From positions 372,001-436,000 of the forward strand of contig JAHLTZ010000013.1 in the NCBI GenBank assembly GCA_025786725.1: a DNA stretch of 64,000 bases. Reading direction: 5' to 3'. Every line of letters starts with the position of its first letter. Within the stretch, counting starts at the first letter, position 1. The notes below the pieces were generated by a model. The model ran no database searches and had not been told where the DNA came from. It saw only the letters and a program-made list of their open reading frames with translations. This document shows positions 36,450-48,909 of the stretch, in pieces. The DNA comes from Syncephalis fuscata. Its lineage: Eukaryota; Zoopagomycota; Zoopagomycetes; Zoopagales; Piptocephalidaceae. The translations under genes were made by a program, and so were the position numbers.

Positions 36450-38891
36450 TGATGTTATTTTTAATATATATATATGTAATCATTTTTATCGTTATTTAAA
36501 TAATATCGATTTCAATAATAGTATCATTGTAATAAATAAACACATCCATTATTACTAATTGTTAAATCATTTGCATAATATAATGGCCATTTAACACCGT
36601 TTATTAGTAATATAAAATCTATTTTTAGTTTATGAAAAGTGTTTGCGAAGATACCATGCTATTGCTATTATTACTATTATTACTATCATTCCATAGTTTC
36701 TAGTCAATATGTTACATCTATAGTCAATCTGGTTACAAATGGCAATGATTTTATTAACATTTTTATGTTTCATTCGTAAGTATTCTTGGCATACTATTTA
36801 CCAGTCCTTGAAATCTTTGTAATCTGCTTGGAACATGATAAAAAATGACATCAGCTAAGCATTGGCGTGTAATGGTTACATTTGCACTCCATTCACCTGA
36901 TACAATCCTATCTGCAGTACGCCAAGCTAGATTGGTTCAAAATTACTAAGGCACAAAGGGAAACGATGGTAGAATGGTATTTAGAGACCATGAACACATG
37001 ATTATGTCAACCATGTCATAACTTGAACGTTACAAACCTCGTTGGTTGGCATCCAAGGACTATTTGCCGACACTTGAAAGTCTAAAACAATGGTAAGGGG
37101 CTTATTTACGGAACCATTTAGTTGTTTAATCTGATACAACCTTTATTGGCAATTAATTTCAAAGCGTTTTATTTAAACGCCACGCTGGCAGGACCCGCTA
37201 GTTATTGGCTTCGCCAAAGCACAGGGCCGCTTAGCAGCCACACACTAGTTTGAAACGACGTGTGACATCTGCCACATTGCTCGTTCGCACATTGCTAAAA
37301 CTACACCGATACTTACCTAGCCCTGTCGATGTCAATACGAATCTAAAACAAAAGCTCACCAGCCCTTGATGCCGAGGAGTTTTATAAGTTTGTGCGACTT
37401 TACCATGGACAAAAGTACCGCAATAGCCGAAAGAAAATAGGTGCAAACTATGTCCGAACTACCCGGTTTTCGACAAAATAGACCAATAACAGCCATTCTA
37501 TTGTAAGACAAACAACAATGGCAATGCCACTCAGCCATTCGTCTTAATGGCACAGTGCGCATGCTGGCACGTCCTCACTGTGTACCAATGTGATGGCGCA
37601 ATGCCTTTTCGAGTAGGAGAGATTGGTTGACAGCACCATGTCACAATGCAATGTGGCATGCAATGTGTAGCAATGAACAGGTTTTTATTCTGACGAAGTG
37701 TGAATGGCAAAGCGGAAGACACATCATGGCTGTCATTCTGTGTGTTTATTTTTAACGGAAACTCCTCTATGCCTTTGTTATGATCAGTGTGCGCCGTTTG
37801 GATTTCCATTTAGTATTGAGGGGTAGTGTTGCGCTGCAGCCCAAGAACATAAGCCTCACGCATCGTATTGATAAGAACCGTATGCATAAGAATAGATCAA
37901 TGCGGCTGCATGCTGCACAATAGAGCAACCAGGCTATACTTAGTGTCTATGTAGCAGCAAGTACAATCAGTTGATCCAAATAGATTCAATCAATGGACTA
38001 TGGAGGCTATAGTCCATCTATGGCGGCATCGGGTGTGTGCTGTTCTTGGTGCGTGTTGGCGGAGTATTCTATTTTTATTCCCCGTAAGTAACAGGCGATC
38101 TCGGACACTGAATTAGCTTGGAATAAGGCATGCCTTCGAGGGGGTACACAGATGGTGATGAGGGACGAATTTGGCAAAAGCAGTTCCGGTTCTATTGAAT
38201 GTCAATGAGCTCCTATGTGGTGTGTGTGCGTGTGCGTGTGCGTGTGTGTGTGTGTTGGCTGGGTACTTTTCTACGAGGCCTTCCTTTCATTTTGTGGCGC
38301 ACGTTCCTCTTGCACCACGGCACATCAGCCAATGCAGACAAGTGTGGCCCTTGGATCAAATCAATCTCCGTCAGCTCCTTAGAATAGTAAAAATCAAGTG
38401 AGTGATGAATGAGATTAGACAACTCATCCATACTTGGCAATTAAAGAGCTGTATCACACGGATCAATAAAGAATAAATAAAAGACTTCAAACGCAGTGTC
38501 GCCTTATTCGCTATTACCGCCCCTATACTATTACTATTATAAACCACTTTGACATCGGCGTTTTTATCTTATTCCTTTTCTGCGCGTCTTTGGTTTTACT
38601 TTTCTATCCTCGTTCTTATCTTCCCTGCGTTCATTTACCTCGTTTTACGCCTATAGCAACTATCGCATACTAGCACGCTCTATTAAACTACAACTACAAG
38701 AACTTACGCACACTAACGTTTAGTTACGGTGCAATATTTTTAGATAGTTTATCGACAGGACCTACTATAACTTGTCACTACGCAAAACACCCCTTATTGA
38801 CCCCGCTGGCCTAATTTCTTTAGAGAAACATAGGCGTCATAGTGCAGCATTCCTTTTCTCGGGCCGTGTCCTAGTCTTACGTAGCATTCTT
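36450..38891. other. Intergenic region with GT microsatellite
   Basis: About 2.4 kb with no supported gene. Frames on both strands at 37231-37809 and 38171-38440 overlap one another and include a (GT)n tract at about 38217-38256. CT-rich sequence at 38570-38660 is the likely promoter zone of the first methyltransferase. Confidence 0.45.
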
Positions 38892-40632
38892 ATGGGTAGT
38901 TCACAATCGCGCCCGGTGCGCTCTGGACGTAGTTGGTCGTTTGCCAACGGGGAAACACGTCGACGTGACCAAAGCGAGCGGAATAGCTTTGATTCGTATT
39001 ACGAACACCGTCGTTACCTCTCCGCCAATCGTTCTGTGTATTATGGTGACTCTGCTGCTATTACAGCACCTTCAACACCTAAAATCACTTTTGTTGATAG
39101 TGACCGTGTCAGTGATGCTGATAAATTGTCGCGAAACAGCAGTCTTCTGGATCGACTGCCTACTGCAGCACTTTTACTCAATGGGAAAAGTATCAGCTGC
39201 GGCAACCGATCACAACGATCAGCAACACTTCGTGAAACTAAATCCTACAAAATTGGCAGTAGTAACAGTCGACGACGTACAGGTCGCCCGCGTGCCAATA
39301 CAACGGCTAATCGATTGCGCAACTTGCTCGGCCGTATCTCTAGACAGCCACAAATTATAGGTGATGATGGTGAACTCATACGCATTGACAATCTGCCTTA
39401 TCATTCGACGTTTAATGAAGTGGATTTGGATCAGGAAATTGATCGGTAAGTAGCATGTCATTTATTATAATTAGATTATTAATGGGTTGATTAATTAATT
39501 TGGCATTATATTAGTCAACATATTGATCATTATATGTTACGTCTCGGTCTAAGTGGTAATCGTTTTTCCCCCGTCACTACACCAAGCTGTGTATTGGACA
39601 TTGGTACAGGCAGTGGTATTTGGATGCTGGTAAGTTATCGCTATCATTGCCACAATCTGGGGACTAGTTTATTTAGCAAGAGTATTAACTATTTAATTAG
39701 GAAATGGCAGTCGAATATCCAGAATGTGAATTTGTTGGTGTGGATATTGCCAATTACTCATATAGGGCGGCGGCGGATAACTGCGATTTCCGTAGAATGA
39801 ATATTCTTGATGGTAAGTAATGGACAAATTGTTCATGGTCCATGCCAAATCGACAACGACAATAATATAACATAAACAATATATTAATAATATTGTGTTG
39901 AATGGTATTATAGGATTACGTCTTCCAGACAATCGTTTCGACCTGGTGTTTCAGCGTACCGTGTCACCCAGTATACCGGCTGCTCAATGGCCGGCTCATC
40001 TTGCCGAGTGTGCTCGAGTCTGCCAGCCAGGCGGATGGGTCGAAATGATTGAAACCAGCGGATTTCTACTAGGACGTGATGGTTCAGAACCAACTACACC
40101 CGTTGCTGTACTCTACAATCGTTGTCTGCGTAGTCTTATGCATAAATCAGATATTGATCCTTCAATTTATCGTCGATTGGGCGAAATGTTCCGTGTGGCG
40201 GCCAATTTATCTGATGTACATCAACGTGTCTATCGAATTCCTATTGGTTATGGTGCACTAAACCGATCTAGTTTCTCTTCAACACACACGAGCAATGGTA
40301 GTAATAACGGTCTAAACTCATCACGTTCTTCAACTAGCGGTGGCAGCCATAATGGTATTAGTCCAGCTATGATATCACGCAGAGCTTCATTTGCTACTGT
40401 TCCGGGTAGTCCACGCTTGTTGCCTGGCAATGCTTCGCCTCAATTAGCACTTAGCGCTCGAATGGCCAAAGAAGTTGTGGCAGGCTATTTAAACCGCACT
40501 GTTCCTTTTGCGGTAAAAGCCGAACTTATCACCGAACAAGAGGCTTTTATGCTTCTAGGTGATGAATTGCGTGATGAAATTGAAAATCACGCATTTTATC
40601 TTGAATTTGTCGTTTGCTACGGTAAAAAATAA
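38892..40632 (+). CDS. SAM-dependent methyltransferase with N-myristoylation motif, copy 1
   Basis: Exons 38892-39445, 39515-39629, 39701-39812 and 39914-40632, about 500 residues. The frame is open upstream, but Met 38892 gives MGSSQSR, an N-myristoylation-type start (Gly2, Ser6) shared with the paralogue at 43130. A disordered Arg/Ser-rich head of ~180 residues precedes a class I Rossmann methyltransferase. Its SAM-binding motif I is LDIGTGSGIW, the acidic end of strand 2 is GVDI, and a RMNILDG/LRLPDNRFDLVF segment leads to VCQPGGWVEMIE. A Ser/Asn-rich insertion (~40 residues, about 40265-40440) splits the C-terminal part. The substrate is unknown. Related fungal proteins are broadly LaeA-like or UbiE-like, and a specific role cannot be claimed. 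Confidence 0.8.
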
Positions 40633-43129
40633 GCTCACTTTGGTGTCATTGCCACTAATAAGCTATTATTGGTTACATGAGCCGCAACACGTTGCGCTGT
40701 CGTTAGCAGCTCCATTTGCCTGACCAGCTTAAACAAAGAATTGGTTAGATAGTAGTATAGCAGGAGTTACTTGCCGTATATTCTGCCTACGATAATCAGC
40801 ACTCCTTATCAACCACCTCCAACTAACTGTTTGCAACTGTATATAGACCCTATTACATCTTCAATACGCTGCATTATTTATTCGGCCTTTGCTGAGCCAC
40901 CTTTTTGGCATCTTTACTTTTTGCAGTTTCTTTCGTATTTTTATCACGACCATCTTCCTTTTTGTTACGATGGATTTACACTTTTTTGCGTGCACCGAAC
41001 GCTTGTTCCTTTAGCATTGCATCTCTTATCCCCTTTTTCTACGTTTATATCTCTTATCCACTGCTGCAGCAATGTTTTTTCTTTTGCGCATGCTGTATTC
41101 AGCTTTTTCTTGCCTGACATCTTCCGTTAGGTGTTCGTTCTACGTTCATTATAGATGCGTTTTAGTTGATGTTTCTTCTAATGTCCAACAAGGCAGGCTG
41201 TATTTCTTTTTGTCAGTCTTTGCTAAAGTAGGACAGCCTACTCCGTATTATTTCGTTTTTTTGTCGGAACCATATAGATAGGTAGACTATATACACGCAA
41301 TCAACTATCAATATTGCTCTATTGTTTTCATCTTGCTTTGGATGATAATAATAGATATATTTAAATTTGATTTGCAATAGACTCTTTTTTCCAATTAAAA
41401 GTGCTCAGCTTTTTGCTGCGTTACAATAATAAACTTGCGTTTACAAAAATTCTAATTATCTTAAAAGTTGTAAAAATGATTATATCGCTGCTATTAATGT
41501 ATATGTATGTAGTAAATAGATATTATCATATTTATCGTATTACACTCATAAATTGTTTATGTTCAAATCGTGTTAAATATTTTAAATTATATTCTGCAAT
41601 TGAATCAAATTATTTTTATAAAATCTATTAAGCCCAATTGACATTACTTATCTGGCAACATATAGTAGAGATTAGAATACGCGTATTTGTAATACAAATA
41701 ACATTGAATTACATAAATATACGCAATAACTCATAAAAATTTACCATGTTTCTAAAATATACATTTATATACAACAATGATTTTATAACTTAACTCCAAC
41801 TATATAACATTAAAATAGCAATTGTCTAGCCATGTACTATATCTAATCTAAGCGCATAAAGTTCAAACGTCTGAAAATAGTGTTTTTTGAAACGCTGATC
41901 ATGTTAGTGTTACATTCTGTTGATAAAAAAAGATCATACAAATATGGATATCGATTTGCCAAGCACTTCCTTTCTTACTATACTCGTGCTACCCTTTACA
42001 GCAGATCATCGATAACCATTATGGGTAACGGTGTAGTTATTTGCCATTATCATTTTTTACACTACTCTATTCCAAGACGTATTAACGAGCACAATGAATA
42101 CATTTGACTAATAACTAGAATAATTATTGAATGTACTTCACAATAGCTAGTTTTTTCTTGTTAATAAAATAAATACTTGTTTAAACTGGATCCTACAGCT
42201 GTTAGTAAACCGGATATCAGTTTTATTATCCGTCAGCCAGTCCGTCCAGCACCATCTATTTTACGCACAAATGTATCAATGCGAGCAGAGGCCTGTCTAT
42301 AGTTTACCTGTTGAGTGTCGCTCTCATATCTATATACAAACACACACACATACGCATGCGTGTTGTTTATCCACCATTTGCCCCCCGTGTAAAACAGACG
42401 ACGGCGGTCATGTTTCCGTCTTGTGTAGCCAAGCAGGTTTTGCAGAACGCCGAGCATTGATACACCTAAAGAATATTCGTCGTTTACCTTTGTGGTTTAA
42501 AGACAGCGTCAAACTCGACGAGTCATATAGCCTTTCTGTTATTCGTATCGTTTTTTATCTCTATCTCGTTAGTAGTTTATCGACGTATTATCTGTATAGC
42601 CAACTATTAGCTTATCGTTTAGTAGTCAATTTGGACTTTCTTAGTATTTACTATTCTATTATTTGTAAGTACGGCAACTATGTGGATTATCATAATGTGA
42701 AATCATCTAGTTTTCAATATTTTAAAGCATTTTATTATCTCTGTTTTTTGAAATAAGACGTTTTACATATGTGCGCGAGTGAATAGTGGGAAAGTGGAGT
42801 GGCGGGAACTGAGGTACCCTTCATATCACTTGACCTTTTAGCGTTAAACATGCCATGGACTGCATGTTCGGTAGTATGCATCCGTTTGCAGTTAAAGCCA
42901 TGGAATGGTAACAGGTATTTATTACATGCTTTCTCGACGTATATTTCAAACGCTGTTCTATCCTTTACAATTAGTGAATTATTGCTCTTATCGCTATCTA
43001 GTGGATATTGTTCATTATTAACCGTATGTTTTATCTATCGCTATTTAGTTGTGCTGAATAGCAAGACATTTATCCGATTATTTCAATATTCATATACACA
43101 ACATTTGGCTCTATTAGTTAGCATACTAA
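40633..43129. other. Intergenic region between the two methyltransferases
   Basis: About 2.5 kb. Long non-ATG frames at 42271-42756 and 42799-43254 are rich in Tyr/Leu/Ser, contain a CA repeat (~42338-42355) and share no motif with any family. They look like 5' UTR or promoter sequence of the second methyltransferase. Confidence 0.45.
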
Positions 43130-45162
43130 ATGGGCAGTCAACAATCGACGTTGCAGCCAGAGCCGGTACCACAGGCTCAGCCTCCAGGCCGCCCAGCCCG
43201 ATTACGTCGACGCGCTCGTCAGCCAGCTCAGCAAAGTCCGCAAAAGGCTCGTAAAAGCTATGCGGACGCCAGTATTGATGATCCTATCTCGCGGCTTTCT
43301 ATCGGAATATATGAACGCAAAGGCAAATCATTAAGTTTGGTAAGAGTTAGCGAAGATGCTGGTTCATATCGTAGCTCGGAGGAAGGCTTTGGCGAAAACG
43401 AAAAACATTACTACAACAAAAATATTATTAAATCAAATTTAAGCCGACAGACCAGCTACGCTGAAAACATGCAAGCAACTACAAAACCGCGTAAACTTAT
43501 TCGTAAAGCAAGCAAACCCGATATGGCAGCCAGGCCGATTAAAATTAATGGCAGTCGACATGAGACATTGGCAAGAAGCAGCCAGGAAGCTATACAATGC
43601 AACTGTTCAAAGTCTTTACCCAATAACTATCAATCAAAGACAAGTATGACAATGTCGCGATCCTCCTCCGACTGTACTAGTGTTATGGATGGCAGATTGA
43701 GCCGCAATAGCTCTTTCCGTGGCCATAGCCGTAATAGCAGTGTTCGTTCCGGCTACAGCACAGATACATCGCAAAAACGCCGACGACGTGGTCTACGTAA
43801 GTCACTCTCGTTCCGCTTATCGTCGACGCGACAATATGACGACTTCAGTGGCTCATTTCCGCTTGATGCGTCAGCGTCAAATAACTGGACTGGAGAACAA
43901 TCAGGAGCAACATTGTTAACAGCTGCTGCCACGGCTGGCTCATACAACTGGAGACGTTCTATGGATGCCGATGCGTATAGTAGACGGCAATACACACCTA
44001 CCCAACACAATGCACTTTCAACAACTTCACTTAATGGTCAAAATGGCGAGCAATCTCGCTCAAAATCACTTGACTTGCCACCAAATGCGGCGGAAGACGT
44101 TACACGCGGTAGAACGACAAAGCGTATAAGACGTAAGCGTAGTAAGTCCAAATCACTCCAGCGGCCAGTTCATCAGTACATTATGGGCCGTCGCTATCAT
44201 AACGTTCAAAGCGCGCCTTATTGCTTACCCAACGATGCAGAAGAATCGGATAGGTATGCAACGGTAATTAATATTTAAATTATAATATTTTAACGGCTAT
44301 GCAATTAGATTGGATCAGCAACACTACATTTTACGTGCCCTTTTTGGCAAGAACTATCTGGCTCCCATTGATAGACCTGCGTACGCTCTTGATATCGGCT
44401 GTGGTACCGGTACCTGGCAGATGGTAATATAAATTTGCAACTAAATTACTATTTACTAACAGTTTATTCTATCAGGAAATGGCGGCAGATTTTCCTACTA
44501 CCGAATTCATCGGCATTGACATTTCACCAATTCAACCGTCCACGTGTATTCCTGTTAATTGCCATTTTGAAATAGCCAACATGCTTGACCGTAAGTTTTA
44601 TTGCGTGCTTTATATTTGTTTATTAATCGTATATTTGTTATTTACAGCATTACCATTTGCGGATCAAAGATTTGGCTATGTACACCAACGTCTTACTTCA
44701 TTTGGCGTCCCTGAAGATAGTCTAGATTTGTTACTCGGAGAACACGCTCGTATTTGCAGCCCTGGCGGTTGGCTTGAATTGTTGGAAACGGACTGGGAGC
44801 CACGCGATGGCGGTGAAGGCGCTGCGCTATGGAGCGAATACCTGCAACAGCTGTGTATAAAACGAGGAAGTAATCCACGGGCTATTTTTGAGCTTGTGCC
44901 TAGTATTGAGGATGCCGGATTTACCGATGTTCGTCGACTTATGGTCCAATTGCCACTTGGCAGTTGGGGAGGAATGATTGGCACGCAGGCGCGCAAAATC
45001 ATTTTTAATGCATGGGAAGCACTCCGTGGACCAATGCTTGAAAACGAGATCGCTACAACCGAAGAGTTTGACCGAGTACTTTTAATGCTCGACACGGAGC
45101 TGGATGAACGTCCAATGTGGCTATGCCTGATTGTTTATCTTGGAAAGCGAGAAATGCCTTAA
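43130..45162 (+). CDS. SAM-dependent methyltransferase with N-myristoylation motif, copy 2
   Basis: Exons 43130-44253, 44309-44423, 44476-44590 and 44648-45162, about 620 residues. The start gives MGSQQST, again Gly2 and Ser6. A very long (~370 residues) Arg/Ser-rich disordered head precedes the methyltransferase fold. Motif I is LDIGCGTGTW, strand 2 ends GIDI, and motif III is ICSPGGWLELLETDW. The C-terminal half is helical (MIGTQARKIIFNAWEALRG). Intron positions relative to motif I and the EMA segment match copy 1, so the two are paralogues. The last intron (44591-44647) is 57 nt with no in-frame stop, so retention would insert a hydrophobic segment. Substrate unknown; membrane tethering is inferred from the myristoylation motif. 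Confidence 0.8.
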
Positions 45163-45852
45163 AGATGCATAGTCTCTCTCTAAATGCTTATTCAGTTCTA
45201 TAGCTATTTCGCCCGCTTTGCTTTGTCGTTCGTTTTAATTGTGCATTATTATGCCAACTAAGCGATATATTTTATCGCTGATACAATATTTGTTTTTTTA
45301 ATTTCTGGAAATAAAGCCATGTACACTTTTATATACATTTACCATTATAGTTTATTACAATATAAACCAGTTTATTAAAAATCAAATAGGCATTATTTTA
45401 GCCTCGCTTTGATTCAGTTTTAGTTTTCGTGTTATATTAAATAGTATTTGTTGTCTCAGTTTGCATATTGTTAAACTGAGACAACGCTATTAAAAAAATG
45501 CTACACTCCGTTACAATGTCGCGTTTAATTGGTCAATAGTATTGCTTAATTATAAACAATATTGTGCTTATTAATAATATTTATTTATGTTACTCTATTC
45601 TGCATTATGTTTGGGTGGCTATAATTTCAAATGCATTAATAAAAGGTTATGCTATATTACAAAATAATGCACGGCAAATATAGCTTATTGGCAATGTTTA
45701 TTTTGTTAATAGCTTGTTGATGACAAGAATAGAACTAAAATACTACTGAACGTGTTTACTTAGTTTATTATCTTACTAAATATAAAGCCCAGTCGTGAGA
45801 TAAAGCATTACAATGCCATATAGACCACTTAGTAAAATATTAGACGAAGATC
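45163..45852. other. Convergent spacer
   Basis: AT-rich 3' UTR or intergenic sequence between the second methyltransferase and the subtilase. A small inverted repeat (CAAACTGAGACAACG near 45470 pairs with a copy ~25 bases upstream) could form a hairpin. No gene. Confidence 0.45.
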
Positions 45853-47322
45853 CTAGCTGTTACTTTGTCCACTGGACGAACTTTCTTTAACGCTACCGTC
45901 ACTTGTTTGTTTAGAGTCGATACTGAAATCAACGACCCTGCTATAGAGCATGAGGTTTGGCGCTGCATCGCCGCTCTTGATTCCTTGCAAAACTCCCTTG
46001 GTTGCTGCATTGACAATTGCCTGCTTGACCTTTCAGGCGACATGGCACCTTTCTCACCCAGTAGCAGAGCAACAACACCTGTTACATAAGGTGTAGAAAA
46101 CGAAGTACCGCCATTAGTGACTTTGTCAGTGCCAAGATTGTTTGAAATCGATACAACATCAGAGCCAGGTGCAAACAAGGTCACGCATTTTCCAGTATTA
46201 GAGAATGAGGCGACCTTGTCGTTTTTATCGGTTGCGCCTACTGAAATAACACTAGGCGACGATGAAGGCGAGTGGTTACACGAATCAAAAGGTACGTTTT
46301 GCTCGCCGCTATTGCCTGCCGATGTCTACAAGATAGAATAGTTGTTTAATAAAATAATAGCAACAATTATGCTGAATACTCACCACAACGGTTATACCAG
46401 CTGCCGTTAATTGTTCAACAGCACGATTTAGCACCTCATTAAACGGCGCACCCGATGACATACTATAAATAACGAACTGTATTAAAGCGGTGTAACAGCA
46501 CTTGCTATAATCACACTTACTTAACAACAGTTTTCTTATTTGAGCTGCTGTTGTGTTGGCTAAGCACCCAGTTGAGTCCTTGATAACGTCTTCGGTCGTT
46601 TGATCGCCTTTCTTACGGTAAACCTTGACTGAGATCAAGTTGGCTTTCTTTGCAACGCCAAACTGCTTGCCTGCAATAACGCCTGCAACAAACGTGCCAT
46701 GACCAAAATCATCGACTGGTGGATCGTTTTTGCCAGGTCCAAACACTGCGCCCCAAGTTGCACGTCCCTTGATATCTGGATTATTTACATTAATACCAGT
46801 ATCTACTACGTAAACATTGACCCTTCGCCAGCCGAGTTAGGATACGCGTATTGCTTGTCCAGTGGAAGCTTTTTCTGGTCAATTCGATCGAGTCCCTGAG
46901 TAATAATAAAACATTAATAAGATAATAGTTACAGTTTATATTTCTACTTACCCAGCTTAAAGGATTTTCTTCAGCAGTGCCTGATGGAACGGCTGCACAA
47001 AGACTGATGGGCACTTCGTCTTGTATATAGTCTATATGACCTGAACGCGTCAATTCTTGTAAAGTATGGTCTGGAATTCGACCGCTTATATAGTTGAGAC
47101 GACCAATTGACTTGACATCAACGCCATAGCCTAGATCTCCTGTGTGTCTAGATCTTTTCCAAGCAGTGCGATACGACGCTGATGTAGGCCTATAAAGTTT
47201 TTACAACGTTGCCCAAGTATATCGGTACTATTTGCTGCATTAGTGACAGCACTGCTGTCTAGTAATACAGCAGCCAGTGCCAATACCTGTAGCACTGGAC
47301 GGGTTATTGGATTGTAACGCAT
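45853..47322 (-). CDS. Secreted subtilisin-family protease (proteinase K-like, S8A)
   Basis: Exons 47322-46952, 46895-46521, 46462-46384 and 46325-45853. A signal peptide (LQVLALAAVLLDSSAV) and an inhibitor-I9-type propeptide (ISGRIPDHTLQEL, then IDYIQDEVPI) precede the catalytic domain. The triad is present: Asp in VYVVDTGINV, His in DFGHGTFVAGVIAG, Ser in NGGTSFSTPYVTG. The oxyanion Asn lies in TSAGNSG. The frame breaks four times, at A4 (47155-47158), G3 (46821-46823), G2 (46578-46579) and A3 (46031-46033). One extra base at each restores family sequence. After the last break the true C-terminus reads VKQAIVNAATKGVL and ends SSSGQSNS at 45853, not the alternate frame ending near 45840. No nonsense substitution occurs. 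A role in extracellular protein digestion is likely. Confidence 0.8.
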
Positions 47323-48909
47323 TTTTTTACAAGAATTGACAGAGCAAACACGTTCACGTTAGGATAAATGGACAATTGGGTGTAACGGCTTGCTTAATAG
47401 CCGCCAGAGTCTGCCTTTTATTTAAGATTAAACAGTTACTCATGCATAGAAAATATTTTTAAAACCCGCCAATGTAAGCCGTTGAGATTTCCCATAAAGG
47501 TTTGTTCTACCTGATCCCTGCATGGGAAAGTGCAGCCCAATGCTGCAAACTAGCCAGCTATTTGCTGTCAACTATGATGCTATCCGATAAGCTGTCACTC
47601 GGTAAAAATAATTACCACAATCAGCGATAGTGCTATTCACTATCTTGCTATTATGGTCAGATTGCTGTAATAGTCTGACTCTGAAATACATCATATGACT
47701 GAACAACATATTATATGTGAATATTCACAAGAACAGTGTATATACTTATCGGATATCAGCATTAATTACCAATGGTAAACAACTATTAAGGAGATATTAT
47801 CAGCAAATGATTTCTAGTTGCGGATATTATTACTACTAACGTGAGCTAATAAGACCATGTTTAGAAAATGAAAAATTACAAAGTGTTCAAGTTTATCGTT
47901 AACTATATTTATTATAGAGTAATAGCTTTATTTATTATCAATAAAGATCATTCGTTTTAGTTTCATTTTATTTCTCTCTAATATCTTAAATAGCTATTTA
48001 GCTTATCACTGTCCAAATATAATAATCAATGACAATCATAAAGTAGCCTATCTTAAAGCATAGATTATAGTGTCTCGATTGACTGATAGCAAATAGATAA
48101 AACATCAAAAACTAAATATATAGAGTAACTTTAGGATATGAGTTTGCTTGGCTATCTAATCTATAGCTTCTAAGATCAAAATTATAATAACACTATCGTT
48201 TATTTAACAAGTAGCATCAACTAAATTGTCTGGTTATAACAATGCCTCGCTTCTAATTGACATGGTTATCATTAAACATAATATTTGTTATGTGTAATAA
48301 TAATCTGTGCTTTAAATGTAATCTTTGCTATTTCTAATCGTTAAAACCGTCTTAAAGCATGCTTCTAATGTAATTATGTGATAAAAGCAATGAAAATAAA
48401 ATAAAACAATAGTAATTATCTAATCAATAAAGCATTGCTAAGATTACACGTGAATAGCTAAAAACAATACATATTGAGTATCAGTACTAGTTACTAGTAT
48501 CTAGCAGCTATTACGAAGATATGAAAAGTAAATGTTTATTATTTGTAAATATATGAGTAACTAAATGAATGCTACTGCTGCATTAATAATAATTACTGCA
48601 AATCATTCAAACTCTATTGTTAGCTATCCTTACTATATAGTTATGACTCTGCTTAATATCAATAAAGACAACGAGTTTTTAATCCATCTTATTCCTACTT
48701 GGTGCGTACAAATTACATAGTTTATTATAGCCGCATTGTAATAATTAATGCCCAATAAGTTATTACCAAATCACTACTAACCAATCAATACATTGTATTC
48801 TACGTATAAATTAGATGTAGTAGACGCTAAAAATTACACTGTATGGTAATGCCCGTATAACATATTGCTTGATCATCTAAGATACAATCTCTAAAATCAG
48901 AGCTGTACA
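47323..48909. other. AT-rich intergenic region
   Basis: About 1.6 kb between subtilase and sirtuin, both on the minus strand. No coding frame, repeat family or RNA gene recognised. Confidence 0.5.

Noticed and set aside
37231-38440. Cluster of short frames on both strands between receptors and methyltransferases
   Set aside because: They overlap each other, include a GT microsatellite, and show no domain or spliced partner.
42271-43254. Two long + strand frames (161 and 151 codons) upstream of and overlapping the second methyltransferase
   Set aside because: Neither has an ATG start in good context. Composition is Tyr/Leu/Ser-rich with a CA repeat, there are no family motifs, and the second overlaps the true MGSQQST start in another frame.
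45840-46184. Subtilase C-terminus ending in a Lys/Val-rich alternate frame
   Set aside because: After position 46031 the family sequence (VKQAIVNAATKGVL) continues in another frame to a stop at 45853, so the alternate end is a frame-break artefact.
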